This document shows positions 9,607-17,676 of a DNA stretch of 64,000 nt, in pieces (the first letter of the stretch is position 1; the number at the start of each line of letters is the position of its first letter). The DNA is taken from contig CACKEA010000002.1 in the NCBI GenBank assembly GCA_902599045.1, forward strand, positions 186,001-250,000, given 5' to 3'. The DNA is from an uncultured Alphaproteobacteria bacterium. Lineage in GTDB: Bacteria; Pseudomonadota; Alphaproteobacteria; HIMB59. The notes beneath the pieces were generated by a model, which saw nothing but the letters and a program-made list of their open reading frames with translations, was not told the DNA's origin and did not search any database. The translations under genes were made by a program, and so were the position numbers.

Positions 9607-10061
9607 ATTTTTTTTGAGTATTCACCCCATCTTTTTAATAAATCAGAACTAGATGACTCTTTGTGACTACCACCTATTCCAAACTTCAAATCAATATTGT
9701 ATTGTTTAGCTGTTTCAAATTCTAAAATTTTAGAGGAGTCTGATCTATCCCCTCCATTAGCAAATATAATTTTATCATTTGAATATTTATTTCTAATTTT
9801 TATTAATAAGTTATTAGCACTTCCTTTATCATCATCTTCAAATTCCATAGTTTCGTTCACAACTTTTAAGCTACTCACAACATATAATCTATGCTGGATA
9901 TCCATAAAATAGTTACCTTTTTTATTTATCAACCATTTATTTGAATTAACTCCCACTATTAAATAATTTGAAAACTTTAGACAATCTTTCATCATCATGA
10001 TATGTCCAGGATGAATGGGATCAAAACCACCTGATACGATACTTATTATTTTATTTTCCAT
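9603..10061 (-). CDS. Adenylyl/cytidylyltransferase-family protein
   Basis: Small (152 aa) HxGH-type nucleotidyltransferase: SGGFDPIHPGHIMMMKDC carries the HxGH motif, followed by GVNSNKWLINKKG and a C-terminal GGSHKESSSSDLLKRWG block. Relatives include the adenylyltransferase half of HldE and glycerol-3-phosphate cytidylyltransferases, which activate a phosphorylated sugar or alcohol with CTP or ATP. The substrate cannot be told. It overlaps the end of pyrE by 11 bases on the same strand, so it is probably cotranscribed. Confidence 0.75.
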   Translation of the reverse strand: MENKIISIVSGGFDPIHPGHIMMMKDCLKFSNYLIVGVNSNKWLINKKGNYFMDIQHRLYVVSSLKVVNETMEFEDDDKGSANNLLIKIRNKYSNDKIIFANGGDRSDSSKILEFETAKQYNIDLKFGIGGSHKESSSSDLLKRWGEYSKKI

Positions 10062-10707
10062 TTTTTATAGAAGATAAATAACTCTCTAACTTAAAATAAT
10101 CTTCGTTTGAAATATAATTTGGTGAAACATTTAATATATCTTCCCAAGTTGCAAGATAATTTAAATTAACCTTCATTTTAGACATATTTTTTTTTGCATT
10201 AGGGTATATGCCATAGAAAAAAATTACATATATATCTTTTACTTTGAAATCATTTTGTCTTAAAGCCTTTATGAAGTGTAATTTACTACCTCCATCAGTA
10301 GCCATATCCTCAACTAAAATTGATTGGGAATTTGTTTTAAAATCTCCTTCAATTAATTTTCCTTTTCCAAATCCTTTAGGGCTCTTTCTTATATAAATCA
10401 TTGGGTTTTTCATCTTCTGACAAAGAAATGAAGAGTAGGGAATCCCTGCAGTTTCTCCACCTGCTATAATAGTAGAGTTACTTTTATATTTAGATTTAAT
10501 TTGCTTACTCATCTCATTGATTATAATTTCTCTTTCTTTAGGAAAGGAGATCAGCTTTCTACAATCAACATAAACTGGACTTTTTTTACCAGAAGTTAAG
10601 GTAAATTTTTTTTTGAAATTAATATTAACACAACCGATACTTAAAAGTAAGTTTGCTATTTTTTCTCTATTATTTTTGATTTTGACCTTCGGCATTTTTC
10701 TGAACAA
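10051..10707 (-). CDS. pyrE: Orotate phosphoribosyltransferase
   Basis: Forms OMP from orotate and PRPP in pyrimidine synthesis. 218 aa. The N-terminal FTLTSGKKSPVYVDCRKL matches the OPRT substrate loop and ILVEDMATDGGSKLHFIKAL is the PRPP-binding motif with acidic pair. Starts are possible at 10707 or 10695; both lie inside the upstream DUF2256 gene, which reads in another frame. Upstream in the same direction are DUF2256 and a universal stress protein. Confidence 0.88.
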   Translation of the reverse strand: MFRKMPKVKIKNNREKIANLLLSIGCVNINFKKKFTLTSGKKSPVYVDCRKLISFPKEREIIINEMSKQIKSKYKSNSTIIAGGETAGIPYSSFLCQKMKNPMIYIRKSPKGFGKGKLIEGDFKTNSQSILVEDMATDGGSKLHFIKALRQNDFKVKDIYVIFFYGIYPNAKKNMSKMKVNLNYLATWEDILNVSPNYISNEDYFKLESYLSSIKNGK

Positions 10708-10799
10708 TATTTAACATCATTCCATACTTTTTCCCATTTTTTTCTCCAATTAAAAGGTCTTTGGCAGACCAAACAGATTTTAAATTCTTTTTTACTCAG
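10656..10799 (-). CDS. DUF2256-type zinc-ribbon protein (47 aa, CTG start)
   Basis: A very short gene found by reading the minus strand between the stress protein and pyrE. The product has ICLVCQRPFNWRKKWEKVW, then NDVKYCSEKCRRSK, giving a C-x2-C (Cys9, Cys12) and C-x3-C (Cys32, Cys36) zinc ribbon. The RPF-WRKKW-x-WxxVKYCSxxC pattern is the hallmark of the DUF2256 family, whose function is unknown. The only plausible start is a CTG immediately after the in-frame TAA of the stress-protein gene; no ATG, GTG or TTG precedes the first cysteine. It overlaps the pyrE 5' end by 52 bases. Confidence 0.72.
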   Translation of the reverse strand: MSKKEFKICLVCQRPFNWRKKWEKVWNDVKYCSEKCRRSKSKIIEKK

Positions 10800-11279
10800 T
10801 TAAATAATCTTCTCAATTTCTTTATCTTCAAGATTACCATTAATAATGACAAGAGGACAATGTAACGAACTTGATTTTTCATATATCAATTTATCAATAA
10901 GAGGACCTGGCTTCCCAATATCCTTACTTGTTGCAAGTATAATGGTAGAGTTAGAGGAATATTTATTCAAAAAATTAATAAATTCATCGATTTCATTAAA
11001 CTTAAATATTTCTGATTTTGCTTTAATTTTTGATTTTTCGAGTATGAAACTGTGCACTTCTTTATGTTTTAGCTTTTCAGTTTCAATTTGATCTTTATCT
11101 AAAATTTTTTCAGTTAATGATGTGAGCATCATACCCTCACTAATACTTTGAATGAAACTCACTGTTGTAATACTTGATTTAGTAACTTTTGCCCTTCTTA
11201 CAGCAAACTTAACAGCAGTCCACATCTCCTCACTTTGATCAATAACTACAAAATAATTTCTATTATTAAATTTTTTCAT
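10800..11279 (-). CDS. Universal stress protein (UspA family)
   Basis: 159 aa single Usp domain. It begins YFVVIDQSEEMWTAVKFAVRRA, typical of the first strand and helix, and ends with a strand-like STIILATSKDIGK followed by SSSLHCPLVIING. The usual G-x2-G-x9-G(S/T) nucleotide signature is not clean here. Its start overlaps the upstream TIGR02186 gene stop by four bases, and its stop touches the CTG of the DUF2256 gene, so it belongs to a TauE-TIGR02186-Usp-DUF2256-pyrE string. Confidence 0.82.
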   Translation of the reverse strand: MKKFNNRNYFVVIDQSEEMWTAVKFAVRRAKVTKSSITTVSFIQSISEGMMLTSLTEKILDKDQIETEKLKHKEVHSFILEKSKIKAKSEIFKFNEIDEFINFLNKYSSNSTIILATSKDIGKPGPLIDKLIYEKSSSLHCPLVIINGNLEDKEIEKII

Positions 11280-11953
11280 TTTCTTCTAAATATTAGATTG
11301 GTTAATAAACTTAGCAATAATGATATTACAATTAAAATAAAAACATAAATAAAAGACTCTTTTTTTAGTAACTCTTCCAATTTAAATGAAATACCACCTT
11401 TTTTTATTACTAAATTTTTTGAAGACGTTTTTATAATTTGATTATTTTTTAATTCGTACATATAAACTTTTATATTTCCTGGTGATATATTATCTGGTAT
11501 TAGAAATTTCTTTAAAAACAAATTTCCATTTAGGTTCTCAAGTTCCTCCTCAATAAACAAATTTTTACTTTTCATTGCTTTTCTGATTTCATATAGCCTT
11601 ACAGAGGGGTTACTTATTAGCGGATGTTTCTCTTTTAAAGTCGATAATAAAAATATTTCATTTAAAGTTATTTTTGGTGTGGTAAAGATAGCAAAAAAAC
11701 TAGGTTGATTATTTAAACTTCGAGTTTTGTTGATCCATAAATAACCTTCTTTAACTTTAGTTGTTAATTTAGCATCCTTATCTTCTCCCTCAAAAATAAA
11801 AATGATACTACTTTCTTTGTCTTTATTGCCAAACAAAACAACTTCTTTTCCTAAAAAATTTGAATTTATTTCAATGTCAAATTCATCTAAAGAAAAGTTA
11901 GATGCTAAAGTAATTTTGCAAAATAATAAAATAATTAAGAGGAATTTATACAT
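11276..11953 (-). CDS. TIGR02186-family membrane protein
   Basis: Predicted 225 aa exported protein anchored at both ends: an N-terminal signal or anchor (MYKFLLIILLFCKITLA), a large soluble part, and one C-terminal helix before the basic end FRRK. The layout and its place directly after a TauE/SafE permease match the alphaproteobacterial TIGR02186 family, whose role is unknown but which travels with sulfite/sulfur-compound exporters. I chose ATG 11953, which overlaps the permease stop by eight bases; an in-frame ATG at 11995 would add 14 residues inside the permease gene. Confidence 0.75.
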   Translation of the reverse strand: MYKFLLIILLFCKITLASNFSLDEFDIEINSNFLGKEVVLFGNKDKESSIIFIFEGEDKDAKLTTKVKEGYLWINKTRSLNNQPSFFAIFTTPKITLNEIFLLSTLKEKHPLISNPSVRLYEIRKAMKSKNLFIEEELENLNGNLFLKKFLIPDNISPGNIKVYMYELKNNQIIKTSSKNLVIKKGGISFKLEELLKKESFIYVFILIVISLLLSLLTNLIFRRK

Positions 11954-12848
11954 AATTGATAATAAATAAATTCTCAGGTGTTCTAAATAAATCATATGCT
12001 AAAAAAGAAGAAATAATTAATAGTAGCATTCCAAATGTTACTTTTAAATTTTCTTGATCAAGCAAATCAACTATTCTTGATGCAACTGCAGCACCAACAG
12101 AACTACTAACGATTAAAACTAAAGCTAATACAAAATCTATATTTTGATTAATATAAATTTGCAAAAACAAAGACACAAATGCCACTATTGTGATGTTAAA
12201 TAGTGAAGTTCCTATGACTGAAATTGTTTTCATTCCTAAAAGATAAATCATACAAGGTATAAGTATAAAACCCCCACCTATCCCAGTTAGACCAGTCAAC
12301 ACTCCAATAAGAAAACCTATAAATAAAGGAGCTAAAACACTTATATATAATTTTGATTTTCTATATTTAAATTTTAATGGAAGACCGTGTATCCAAGAAT
12401 GTTGATGTAATTTAAATTTTTTATCTTTATGAACAATATTAACTTTTGCAGTTTCGTAAAGAATAAAAGTAGCAGTAATAATTAATAGAACGATATATAT
12501 GCTATTCAAATAATTATCTATTAAGCCAATATTTTTCAGGTTATTTAAGATTAAAACTCCAAAAAATGTCCCAAATAATCCTCCAATAACCATCGTTACA
12601 CCCATTTGGTAATCTATATTTTTTCTTTGAAAATGACTTACTACTCCTGTTGAAGTAGAAGCAAATACTTGAACGGTAGTAGTTCCAACTGCCACTGCTG
12701 GAGGTATTCCAACTAATATCAATAAAGGGGAGGATATAAATCCCCCACCAATACCAAAGAGTCCAGAAATAAAACCTATTCCAATACCCAGGGAAATTAA
12801 TATATAAATATTTATAGATATTTCTGCAATAGGTAGGTAAAAATTCAT
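11946..12848 (-). CDS. TauE/SafE-family sulfite or organosulfonate exporter
   Basis: 300 aa permease with about eight membrane segments in two halves. Each half carries the glycine-rich family motif: GLFGIGGGFISSPLLILVG near residue 30 and TGIGGGFILIPCMIYLLG near residue 190. The family moves sulfite, sulfoacetate and related anions. It heads a minus-strand operon that continues with the TIGR02186 protein. A TATAAT-like element lies about 15 bases before the ATG and no Shine-Dalgarno is evident. Confidence 0.88.
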   Translation of the reverse strand: MNFYLPIAEISINIYILISLGIGIGFISGLFGIGGGFISSPLLILVGIPPAVAVGTTTVQVFASTSTGVVSHFQRKNIDYQMGVTMVIGGLFGTFFGVLILNNLKNIGLIDNYLNSIYIVLLIITATFILYETAKVNIVHKDKKFKLHQHSWIHGLPLKFKYRKSKLYISVLAPLFIGFLIGVLTGLTGIGGGFILIPCMIYLLGMKTISVIGTSLFNITIVAFVSLFLQIYINQNIDFVLALVLIVSSSVGAAVASRIVDLLDQENLKVTFGMLLLIISSFLAYDLFRTPENLFIINYV

Positions 12849-12892
12849 ATATTGTTTAAAAATATTATACTTAAAATTAATAAAATAAATTA

Positions 12893-13426
12893 ATGATTAA
12901 ATACACCTTAGCATTCGCGTGTTCAAGCGATGGTTTTATTGCGAAATACCCCGGAGATAATCCATTTGAATGGACAAGCAATGAAGATAAAAATCACCTA
13001 AATACCCTAATTAAGAATCATAAATGGCAGGTAATGGGAAGGATAACACATGAATTAAATCCTAATGATACTAGGTCAAGAGTTATCTTTTCAAGAAAAT
13101 ATCAACAAATTAAACAAATCAAAAATTCAATTAATCAATTCTATTTTAACCCAGACTTTAATCAGTGGGAAGAATTTGAAAATATTTGCCAAGAAAGTGT
13201 TTTAGTATTAGGAGGAACTAGTGTTCACGATTATTTTTTATATGCTGACTTAATTGATGAGATTTTTATTACTATTGAACCTCTTACATTTAATGAGGGT
13301 ATACCAGCTTTTACATATATAAATTTTAAAGATTTAAGCCCTTATTTAGAGGAAAGAGGATATCGTCATACTGAACAAAAAATTAATGATTTTGGGTCTT
13401 TATTAGTTAGTTTCTCTAAAATTTAA
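12893..13426 (+). CDS. RibD C-terminal/dihydrofolate reductase-like reductase
   Basis: 177 aa NADPH-reductase fold of the RibD-C/DHFR-like family. Seen are the N-terminal FACSSDGFIAK, WQVMGRITHEL, SRVIFSRKY and the nucleotide-site motif VLVLGGTSVHDYFLYADLIDE. Members reduce the riboflavin precursor or pteridine-like substrates, but many are uncharacterised. It is divergent from the exporter and its last 24 bases overlap the convergent mobA. Its position beside molybdopterin genes hints at a pterin link, which is only inference. Confidence 0.75.
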   Translation: MIKYTLAFACSSDGFIAKYPGDNPFEWTSNEDKNHLNTLIKNHKWQVMGRITHELNPNDTRSRVIFSRKYQQIKQIKNSINQFYFNPDFNQWEEFENICQESVLVLGGTSVHDYFLYADLIDEIFITIEPLTFNEGIPAFTYINFKDLSPYLEERGYRHTEQKINDFGSLLVSFSKI

Positions 13427-14008
13427 AAACTCAGTGTAATCATCTTTATCGTTTACATTAAAAAACTCAACTTTCTTATCTTTTGTAAAATTTAAAAAAT
13501 CAAATCCTATTTCATCTGCAAACTTCATAATTTTGTATCCATCATTGTTTAGAAGAACATATTCTAAATTCTTATAAATTTTTAAAGACCAAAAAGAAAA
13601 CATTGGTTCAATAATATTATTAATTTTGGAAATATATGCATTGTTATTTTTTTTGGAAATTGAAAGAAAAATATCTATTATTTTAGTATTTATAATTGGT
13701 GCATCAGTAGGAAAAAGCGCAAACCATAGATCCTCATCTATGTTCTTGTATAAATCCAGAGCACTATGTAAACCAGCTAAGGGTCCTTTATAACCTTCAA
13801 TCTTATCTTTAACGACTCTATATCCTAATTCTTCGTACTTTTGAATATCCCTATTTGCATTTATAATTATTTCATATGATTTATCTTTAAGACTATTAGT
13901 TAAAATCTCAATAAAATTTTTGTTATTAAATTTTAAAAAACTTTTATTCTCATAGCCCATTCTTGAAGATTTACCCCCAGTCAGAATAACTGATATGAGC
14001 TTACTCAT
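13403..14008 (-). CDS. mobA: Molybdenum cofactor guanylyltransferase MobA
   Basis: Attaches GMP to Mo-molybdopterin to build the bis-MGD cofactor of formate dehydrogenase. 201 aa. The N-terminal ILTGGKSSRMGYENKSFLKF is the GTP-binding signature, followed by PLAGLHSALD and ALFPTDAPII with the Mg-binding Asp. It overlaps the end of fdhD by eight bases on the same strand, so the two are cotranscribed. Confidence 0.92.
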   Translation of the reverse strand: MSKLISVILTGGKSSRMGYENKSFLKFNNKNFIEILTNSLKDKSYEIIINANRDIQKYEELGYRVVKDKIEGYKGPLAGLHSALDLYKNIDEDLWFALFPTDAPIINTKIIDIFLSISKKNNNAYISKINNIIEPMFSFWSLKIYKNLEYVLLNNDGYKIMKFADEIGFDFLNFTKDKKVEFFNVNDKDDYTEFLNFRETN

Positions 14009-14813
14009 TGTCGGTATATCTAAAGTCGCCAGACAAAATATTAAATCTTTTACCTCTTATTCTACCAATCATTGTTAAATTTTTCTTTCTAGCTATTTCA
14101 ACAGCCCAGGCTGTAAATCCTGAACGTGAGAGTAATATTGGTATCTCCATTTTAATGCACTTCAATACCATTTCACTAGTTAATCTACCTGTAGTGTAAA
14201 AAGACATTTCTTTAACATTAATTTTTTTCTCTAGTATCAAACCAGCAATTTTATCGACAGCATTATGTCTTCCTACATCCTCAAAATAGTAAATAGGATT
14301 TTCCCCCTTACAAAGTACACATCCATGAATAGCACCAACAGATAAATACAAACTTGGTTCAGTATTAATTTTTTTTGATAAATTAATTAACTGTTGATGG
14401 TTAATCTTTATTTTCTTATTTAAGGTAATTGAATTTATTTCTTCAAACAAATCTCCAAATACAGTGCCTTGAGCACAGCCAGAGGTATTTACTTTCTTTT
14501 TTAATTTTTCTTCATAATTTGTTTTGCTATTGGTTCTAACAACTACAGTCTTTAGGTCTTTATGAAATTCAATTTTTTTTACATCCTCAATACTATTCAA
14601 CATTCCCTGATTGAATAGGTATCCAATAGCTAAATATTTTGGATAATCACCTATAGTCATAATTGTAACAATCTCTTGATTGTTCAAATAAAGGGTAAGT
14701 GGTTTTTCTTCAATAATTGGAATTTTTGTCATCTCTCCTTTTTCATTAATTGATTTTTTTAATTTGAATAAGGATTTATTATTTACACTTGGTTTGATTA
14801 AAAAATCTGTCAT
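14001..14813 (-). CDS. fdhD: Formate dehydrogenase accessory sulfurtransferase FdhD
   Basis: Transfers sulfur to the Mo-bisMGD cofactor so that formate dehydrogenase becomes active. 270 aa from ATG 14813. The family core EDVGRHNAVDKIAGLIL is clear, along with GRLTSEMVLKC. The N-terminal loop reads NTSGCAQGTVFGD, with one cysteine instead of the CxxC of E. coli FdhD, while a second pair occurs at GCVLCKG. I preferred this start to an in-frame ATG at 14852, which would overlap mobB. Divergent from mobB. Confidence 0.9.
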   Translation of the reverse strand: MTDFLIKPSVNNKSLFKLKKSINEKGEMTKIPIIEEKPLTLYLNNQEIVTIMTIGDYPKYLAIGYLFNQGMLNSIEDVKKIEFHKDLKTVVVRTNSKTNYEEKLKKKVNTSGCAQGTVFGDLFEEINSITLNKKIKINHQQLINLSKKINTEPSLYLSVGAIHGCVLCKGENPIYYFEDVGRHNAVDKIAGLILEKKINVKEMSFYTTGRLTSEMVLKCIKMEIPILLSRSGFTAWAVEIARKKNLTMIGRIRGKRFNILSGDFRYTDNE

Positions 14814-14842
14814 ATTTTTCTTGATTGTATTATGGTGACAAA

Positions 14843-15331
14843 GTGAAAACAATAGCTGTTATTGGTTGGAAAAATAGTGGCAAAACCACTTTGGTAAGTA
14901 ATTTAGTAAAATTTTTTAAAGAAAAAAAAATAAAAGTTGGTGTTATAAAACATGCTCACCATTCATTTGATATTGATCATCTTAATACGGATAGCTATAA
15001 AATTCGAAAATCTGGAGCATACAAAACAACACTGGTATCTAATAAAAGACTTGCTTTAATAGAAGAGAAAATTACACCAGATATACATTTAGGCAGTTTA
15101 ATAGATCTTAATAAAGATTGTGATTTATTAATATTTGAGGGTTTTAAGAGTTATGATGAGTTAATTAAACTAGAGGTACATATAAAAAAGGATGATAAAG
15201 ACTACCTTTACAAATCTATTAATAATGTAAAATACCTTGTTACTGATGATGATTTGGATCATCCAATACAAACCTTTAATCATAGTCAAATAGATAAAAT
15301 TGCATCTGAGATATATAATGAAAATTCCTAA
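14843..15331 (+). CDS. mobB: Molybdopterin-guanine dinucleotide biosynthesis adapter MobB
   Basis: GTP-binding helper of MobA. 162 aa starting IAVIGWKNSGKTTLVSNLV, a classical P-loop, then GVIKHAHHSFDIDHLNTDSY as in MobB proteins. GTG at 14843 is chosen because GGTGA sits five bases before it; a TTG at 14825 is the other option. The short 29-base spacer to fdhD must hold both promoters. It overlaps moeA by 14 bases. Confidence 0.9.
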   Translation: MKTIAVIGWKNSGKTTLVSNLVKFFKEKKIKVGVIKHAHHSFDIDHLNTDSYKIRKSGAYKTTLVSNKRLALIEEKITPDIHLGSLIDLNKDCDLLIFEGFKSYDELIKLEVHIKKDDKDYLYKSINNVKYLVTDDDLDHPIQTFNHSQIDKIASEIYNENS

Positions 15332-16496
15332 GTTAATATCATTAGAATTTGCACAAAAAATAATTATTCAAGAAAAAAAGAAATTATTTAAAGAAACTAG
15401 GGTTAAACTAGAGAAATCTAATAATGCGGTTGCATCAAGAGCAATTATTTCACCGATAAACCTTCCTCTACAAAATTCTGCAGGGCTTGATGGTTATATT
15501 ATTTCAAATAAAAATTTAAAAAAAATATTGATATCGAAAAGATTACTTAACGCAGGACATTCATATAAAAAATTAAATCCCAAGTTAGCATATAAAATAA
15601 ATACTGGTGCCATTATTCCACAAAACTTTCAAAATTTTATTTCCTTAGAAAATGCAAAAATTGAGGACAATAATTTAATAATCCAACATTCTAAAATTTC
15701 TAATAAGGATATTAAAAAAAAAGGAGAAGATTTAAAAAAAAATAAAATTTTAGTCAAAAAAAATGAAAAAATTGATTTTATAAAAATTGCATTACTTTCA
15801 TCTGTAGGAATTACTAACTTATGGACATACAAACCTTTAAATATTGGTGTCATATCTTCAGGAAATGAATTAATTAAATCTGGCAAAAAAATAAAAGACC
15901 ATCAAGTTTATGACTCAAACAAAAATCAAATAATTTATTTTTTGAAGAAATTTAATATAAAAGCTAAAGATTTAGGTGTACTAAAAGACAATCAGTTAAA
16001 AATCAAAAGCTTTTATAAAAATAATCAAAATAAATTTGATATCATTATAAGTTCTGGTGGGTCATCATTCAGCTCTAAAGATTTTATATCATCTTTCCTA
16101 GAAGATAATACCAATCTACTTTTTAAATATGTAAGGATTCAACCTGGCCGACCAGTAATTTTTTCAAAATTAAAATCTAACTTTTATTTTTCACTTCCAG
16201 GAAACCCCTTAGCAGTTTTCATAAATTTATTTTTCTTAATAAGTTTATTTATAGATCCTTCTCGTAATAATAATTCAAGCATTGCTAAATATTATAGATC
16301 TGCTTTTTCAGAAAATAAAAAATCTAATATAACAAAATTTTATCGTGTGAAATTATCTAAAAACTTATTATATACCCACAATTCAAAAGGATCGGCAAAA
16401 CTAATCTCTCTTGCAGAAGCTGACGGGTTAGCTATTGTTCCAGAGGGTATAAATAAAATAAAAAAAGGTGAAAAGATTTATTTTATTAAATTTTAA
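15318..16496 (+). CDS. moeA: Molybdopterin molybdenumtransferase MoeA
   Basis: Inserts molybdate into adenylylated molybdopterin. 392 aa. Landmarks: SAGLDGYII near residue 55 (family SAMDGYA-type motif), NTGAIIPQN, NIGVISSGNELI, the MoCF-like SSGGSSFSSKDF, and PGRPVIFSKL with FSLPGNPLAVF. ATG 15318 is inside mobB, indicating coupling. Its 3' end overlaps the convergent tusA-like gene by 11 bases. Early Moco genes (moaA, moaC, moaE) are not in this window. Confidence 0.93.
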   Translation: MKIPKLISLEFAQKIIIQEKKKLFKETRVKLEKSNNAVASRAIISPINLPLQNSAGLDGYIISNKNLKKILISKRLLNAGHSYKKLNPKLAYKINTGAIIPQNFQNFISLENAKIEDNNLIIQHSKISNKDIKKKGEDLKKNKILVKKNEKIDFIKIALLSSVGITNLWTYKPLNIGVISSGNELIKSGKKIKDHQVYDSNKNQIIYFLKKFNIKAKDLGVLKDNQLKIKSFYKNNQNKFDIIISSGGSSFSSKDFISSFLEDNTNLLFKYVRIQPGRPVIFSKLKSNFYFSLPGNPLAVFINLFFLISLFIDPSRNNNSSIAKYYRSAFSENKKSNITKFYRVKLSKNLLYTHNSKGSAKLISLAEADGLAIVPEGINKIKKGEKIYFIKF

Positions 16497-16704
16497 ATTT
16501 TAAATTTACTAATTTACCCTCTTTTTTGAGCGAGATTATCTTATATTTATTTTCTTCACAAAAATTTTTAAAGTCAAACTGTGATAGAGGGTCGTCACTT
16601 TCTATTGTGAGAACATCATTTTTTTTTAGTTTTTTTATAAATTTTTCAGCTTTTAATACAGGTATAGGGCATTCAAATCCTTTAGTATCTAGATAATAAT
16701 TCAT
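16486..16704 (-). CDS. TusA/SirA-family sulfur carrier protein
   Basis: 72 aa protein with the family's LDTKGFECPIPVLKAEKFI motif; Cys12 in the CPIP sequence would carry the persulfide sulfur. TusA-type proteins relay sulfur from cysteine desulfurase to tRNA, molybdopterin or other acceptors. Its place between moeA and the formate dehydrogenase regulator suggests a part in Moco or FdhD sulfuration. That is inference from context only. Confidence 0.88.
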   Translation of the reverse strand: MNYYLDTKGFECPIPVLKAEKFIKKLKKNDVLTIESDDPLSQFDFKNFCEENKYKIISLKKEGKLVNLKFKI

Positions 16705-16731
16705 TTACATATATATTTATTTTAAAATTCC

Positions 16732-17613
16732 ATGGAAATAAAGAATTTAGAAATTATTTTAGCTTTAGACAGTGAGAAGCATTTCAGTAGAGCTGCAGAA
16801 AAACTAAATATTTCGCAGCCTGCTTTATCTATGAAATTAAAGGCCTTAGAAAATGAAATAGGAGTAAGGCTAGTAAAAAGAGGTAAGAATTATATTGGGT
16901 TAACTTCCGAGGGCGAAATTTTTAAAGAAAGATTTAAAAACATAGTCAAAGAATATTCTAATATAAAACAATTAAGTACTGAGTTAAAAAATAATTTAAC
17001 AGGAAATTTAAGAATAGGAGTAATTCCAACTGCTTTATTAGAGGTTTCTTTTTTGCTCAATAGTTTCGTCAAGAAATTTACTAATGTTAAATTACAAGTT
17101 ATCTCTATGTCCTCAAATGAGATAGATCGAAATCTTCATGATTTTAAATTGGATCTTGGTATTAGCTATTTAGAAAATGAGCCTATTTTAGGAGTTGAAA
17201 AAATACCCCTTTATAAGGAGACATACTACTTAATTTCTAAAAAAGAGGATCTAAAAGATAAAAAGAAGATTAAATGGCAAGAATGTGGCAATTTAGATCT
17301 ATGTTTAATTTCAAAAGAAAATCAATTTAGAAGAATTTTAGATGCAGTGTTTAAAGAGAATAATATTAATCCTAGAGTTTTAATTGAGTCAAATTCGATG
17401 ACACACATATACTCACACGTTAATAGTTCTGAATTCTCTACCATAATGCCATACATTTTTACTCAATCTTTTAACTACGATGAAAATACAAATTTTATTC
17501 AATTAGTTTCCCCTGAAATCATGCATAAAGTAGGTATTGTTCATATAGATGATAAAAGTCCCTCACCCATAAAAAATAACTTTCTAAAGTTCTTAAAAAG
17601 CTTTAATAAGTAA
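16732..17613 (+). CDS. LysR-family transcriptional regulator
   Basis: 293 aa. The N-terminal winged helix is textbook LysR (HFSRAAEKLNISQPALSMKLKALENEIGV), followed by a periplasmic-binding-like effector domain starting near GNLRIGVIPTALLE. It is divergent from the tusA-like gene and lies directly before the formate dehydrogenase genes in the same direction, with an inverted-repeat element in the 63-base gap. The likely target is therefore the fdh operon, but the effector is unknown. Confidence 0.92.
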   Translation: MEIKNLEIILALDSEKHFSRAAEKLNISQPALSMKLKALENEIGVRLVKRGKNYIGLTSEGEIFKERFKNIVKEYSNIKQLSTELKNNLTGNLRIGVIPTALLEVSFLLNSFVKKFTNVKLQVISMSSNEIDRNLHDFKLDLGISYLENEPILGVEKIPLYKETYYLISKKEDLKDKKKIKWQECGNLDLCLISKENQFRRILDAVFKENNINPRVLIESNSMTHIYSHVNSSEFSTIMPYIFTQSFNYDENTNFIQLVSPEIMHKVGIVHIDDKSPSPIKNNFLKFLKSFNK

Positions 17614-17617
17614 TTAT

Positions 17618-17647
17618 TATCAATTAATTACTTATTGATAATTGATA
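17618..17647. promoter_or_regulatory. Candidate LysR operator upstream of formate dehydrogenase
   Basis: A perfect 9-base inverted repeat, TATCAATTA (17618-17626) and TAATTGATA (17639-17647), separated by 12 bases. An overlapping shorter inverted repeat TTATCAAT/ATTGATAA (17617-17624, 17634-17641) and a tandem ATTGATA at 17634-17647 share the same half-sites. The size and dyad form suit a LysR-type regulator, which is encoded just upstream. The DNA is AT-rich, but 9/9 pairing plus the tandem copy is more than expected by chance. Confidence 0.55.
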
Positions 17648-17669
17648 CTTAATAAAAAATTACTACATT
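17642..17669 (+). promoter_or_regulatory. Candidate promoter of the formate dehydrogenase operon
   Basis: TTGATA at 17642-17647, inside the right operator arm, is followed after 16 bases by TACATT at 17664-17669. The ATG at 17677 comes seven bases later, so the transcript would begin at or next to the start codon. No Shine-Dalgarno sequence lies before this ATG. The -10 match is weak. Confidence 0.35.
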
Positions 17670-17676
17670 ACACATA

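Noticed and set aside
12849..12892. Regulatory palindrome in the exporter/RibD-C-like divergent gap
   Set aside because: The 44 bases are almost pure A/T; short matches to -10 boxes exist on both strands but no repeat stands out from composition.
16488..16508. AT-only palindromic run between moeA and the tusA-like gene as a terminator
   Set aside because: It is a tandem TTTTAAA repeat without G or C pairs, so a hairpin would be too weak, and it lies within both coding ends.
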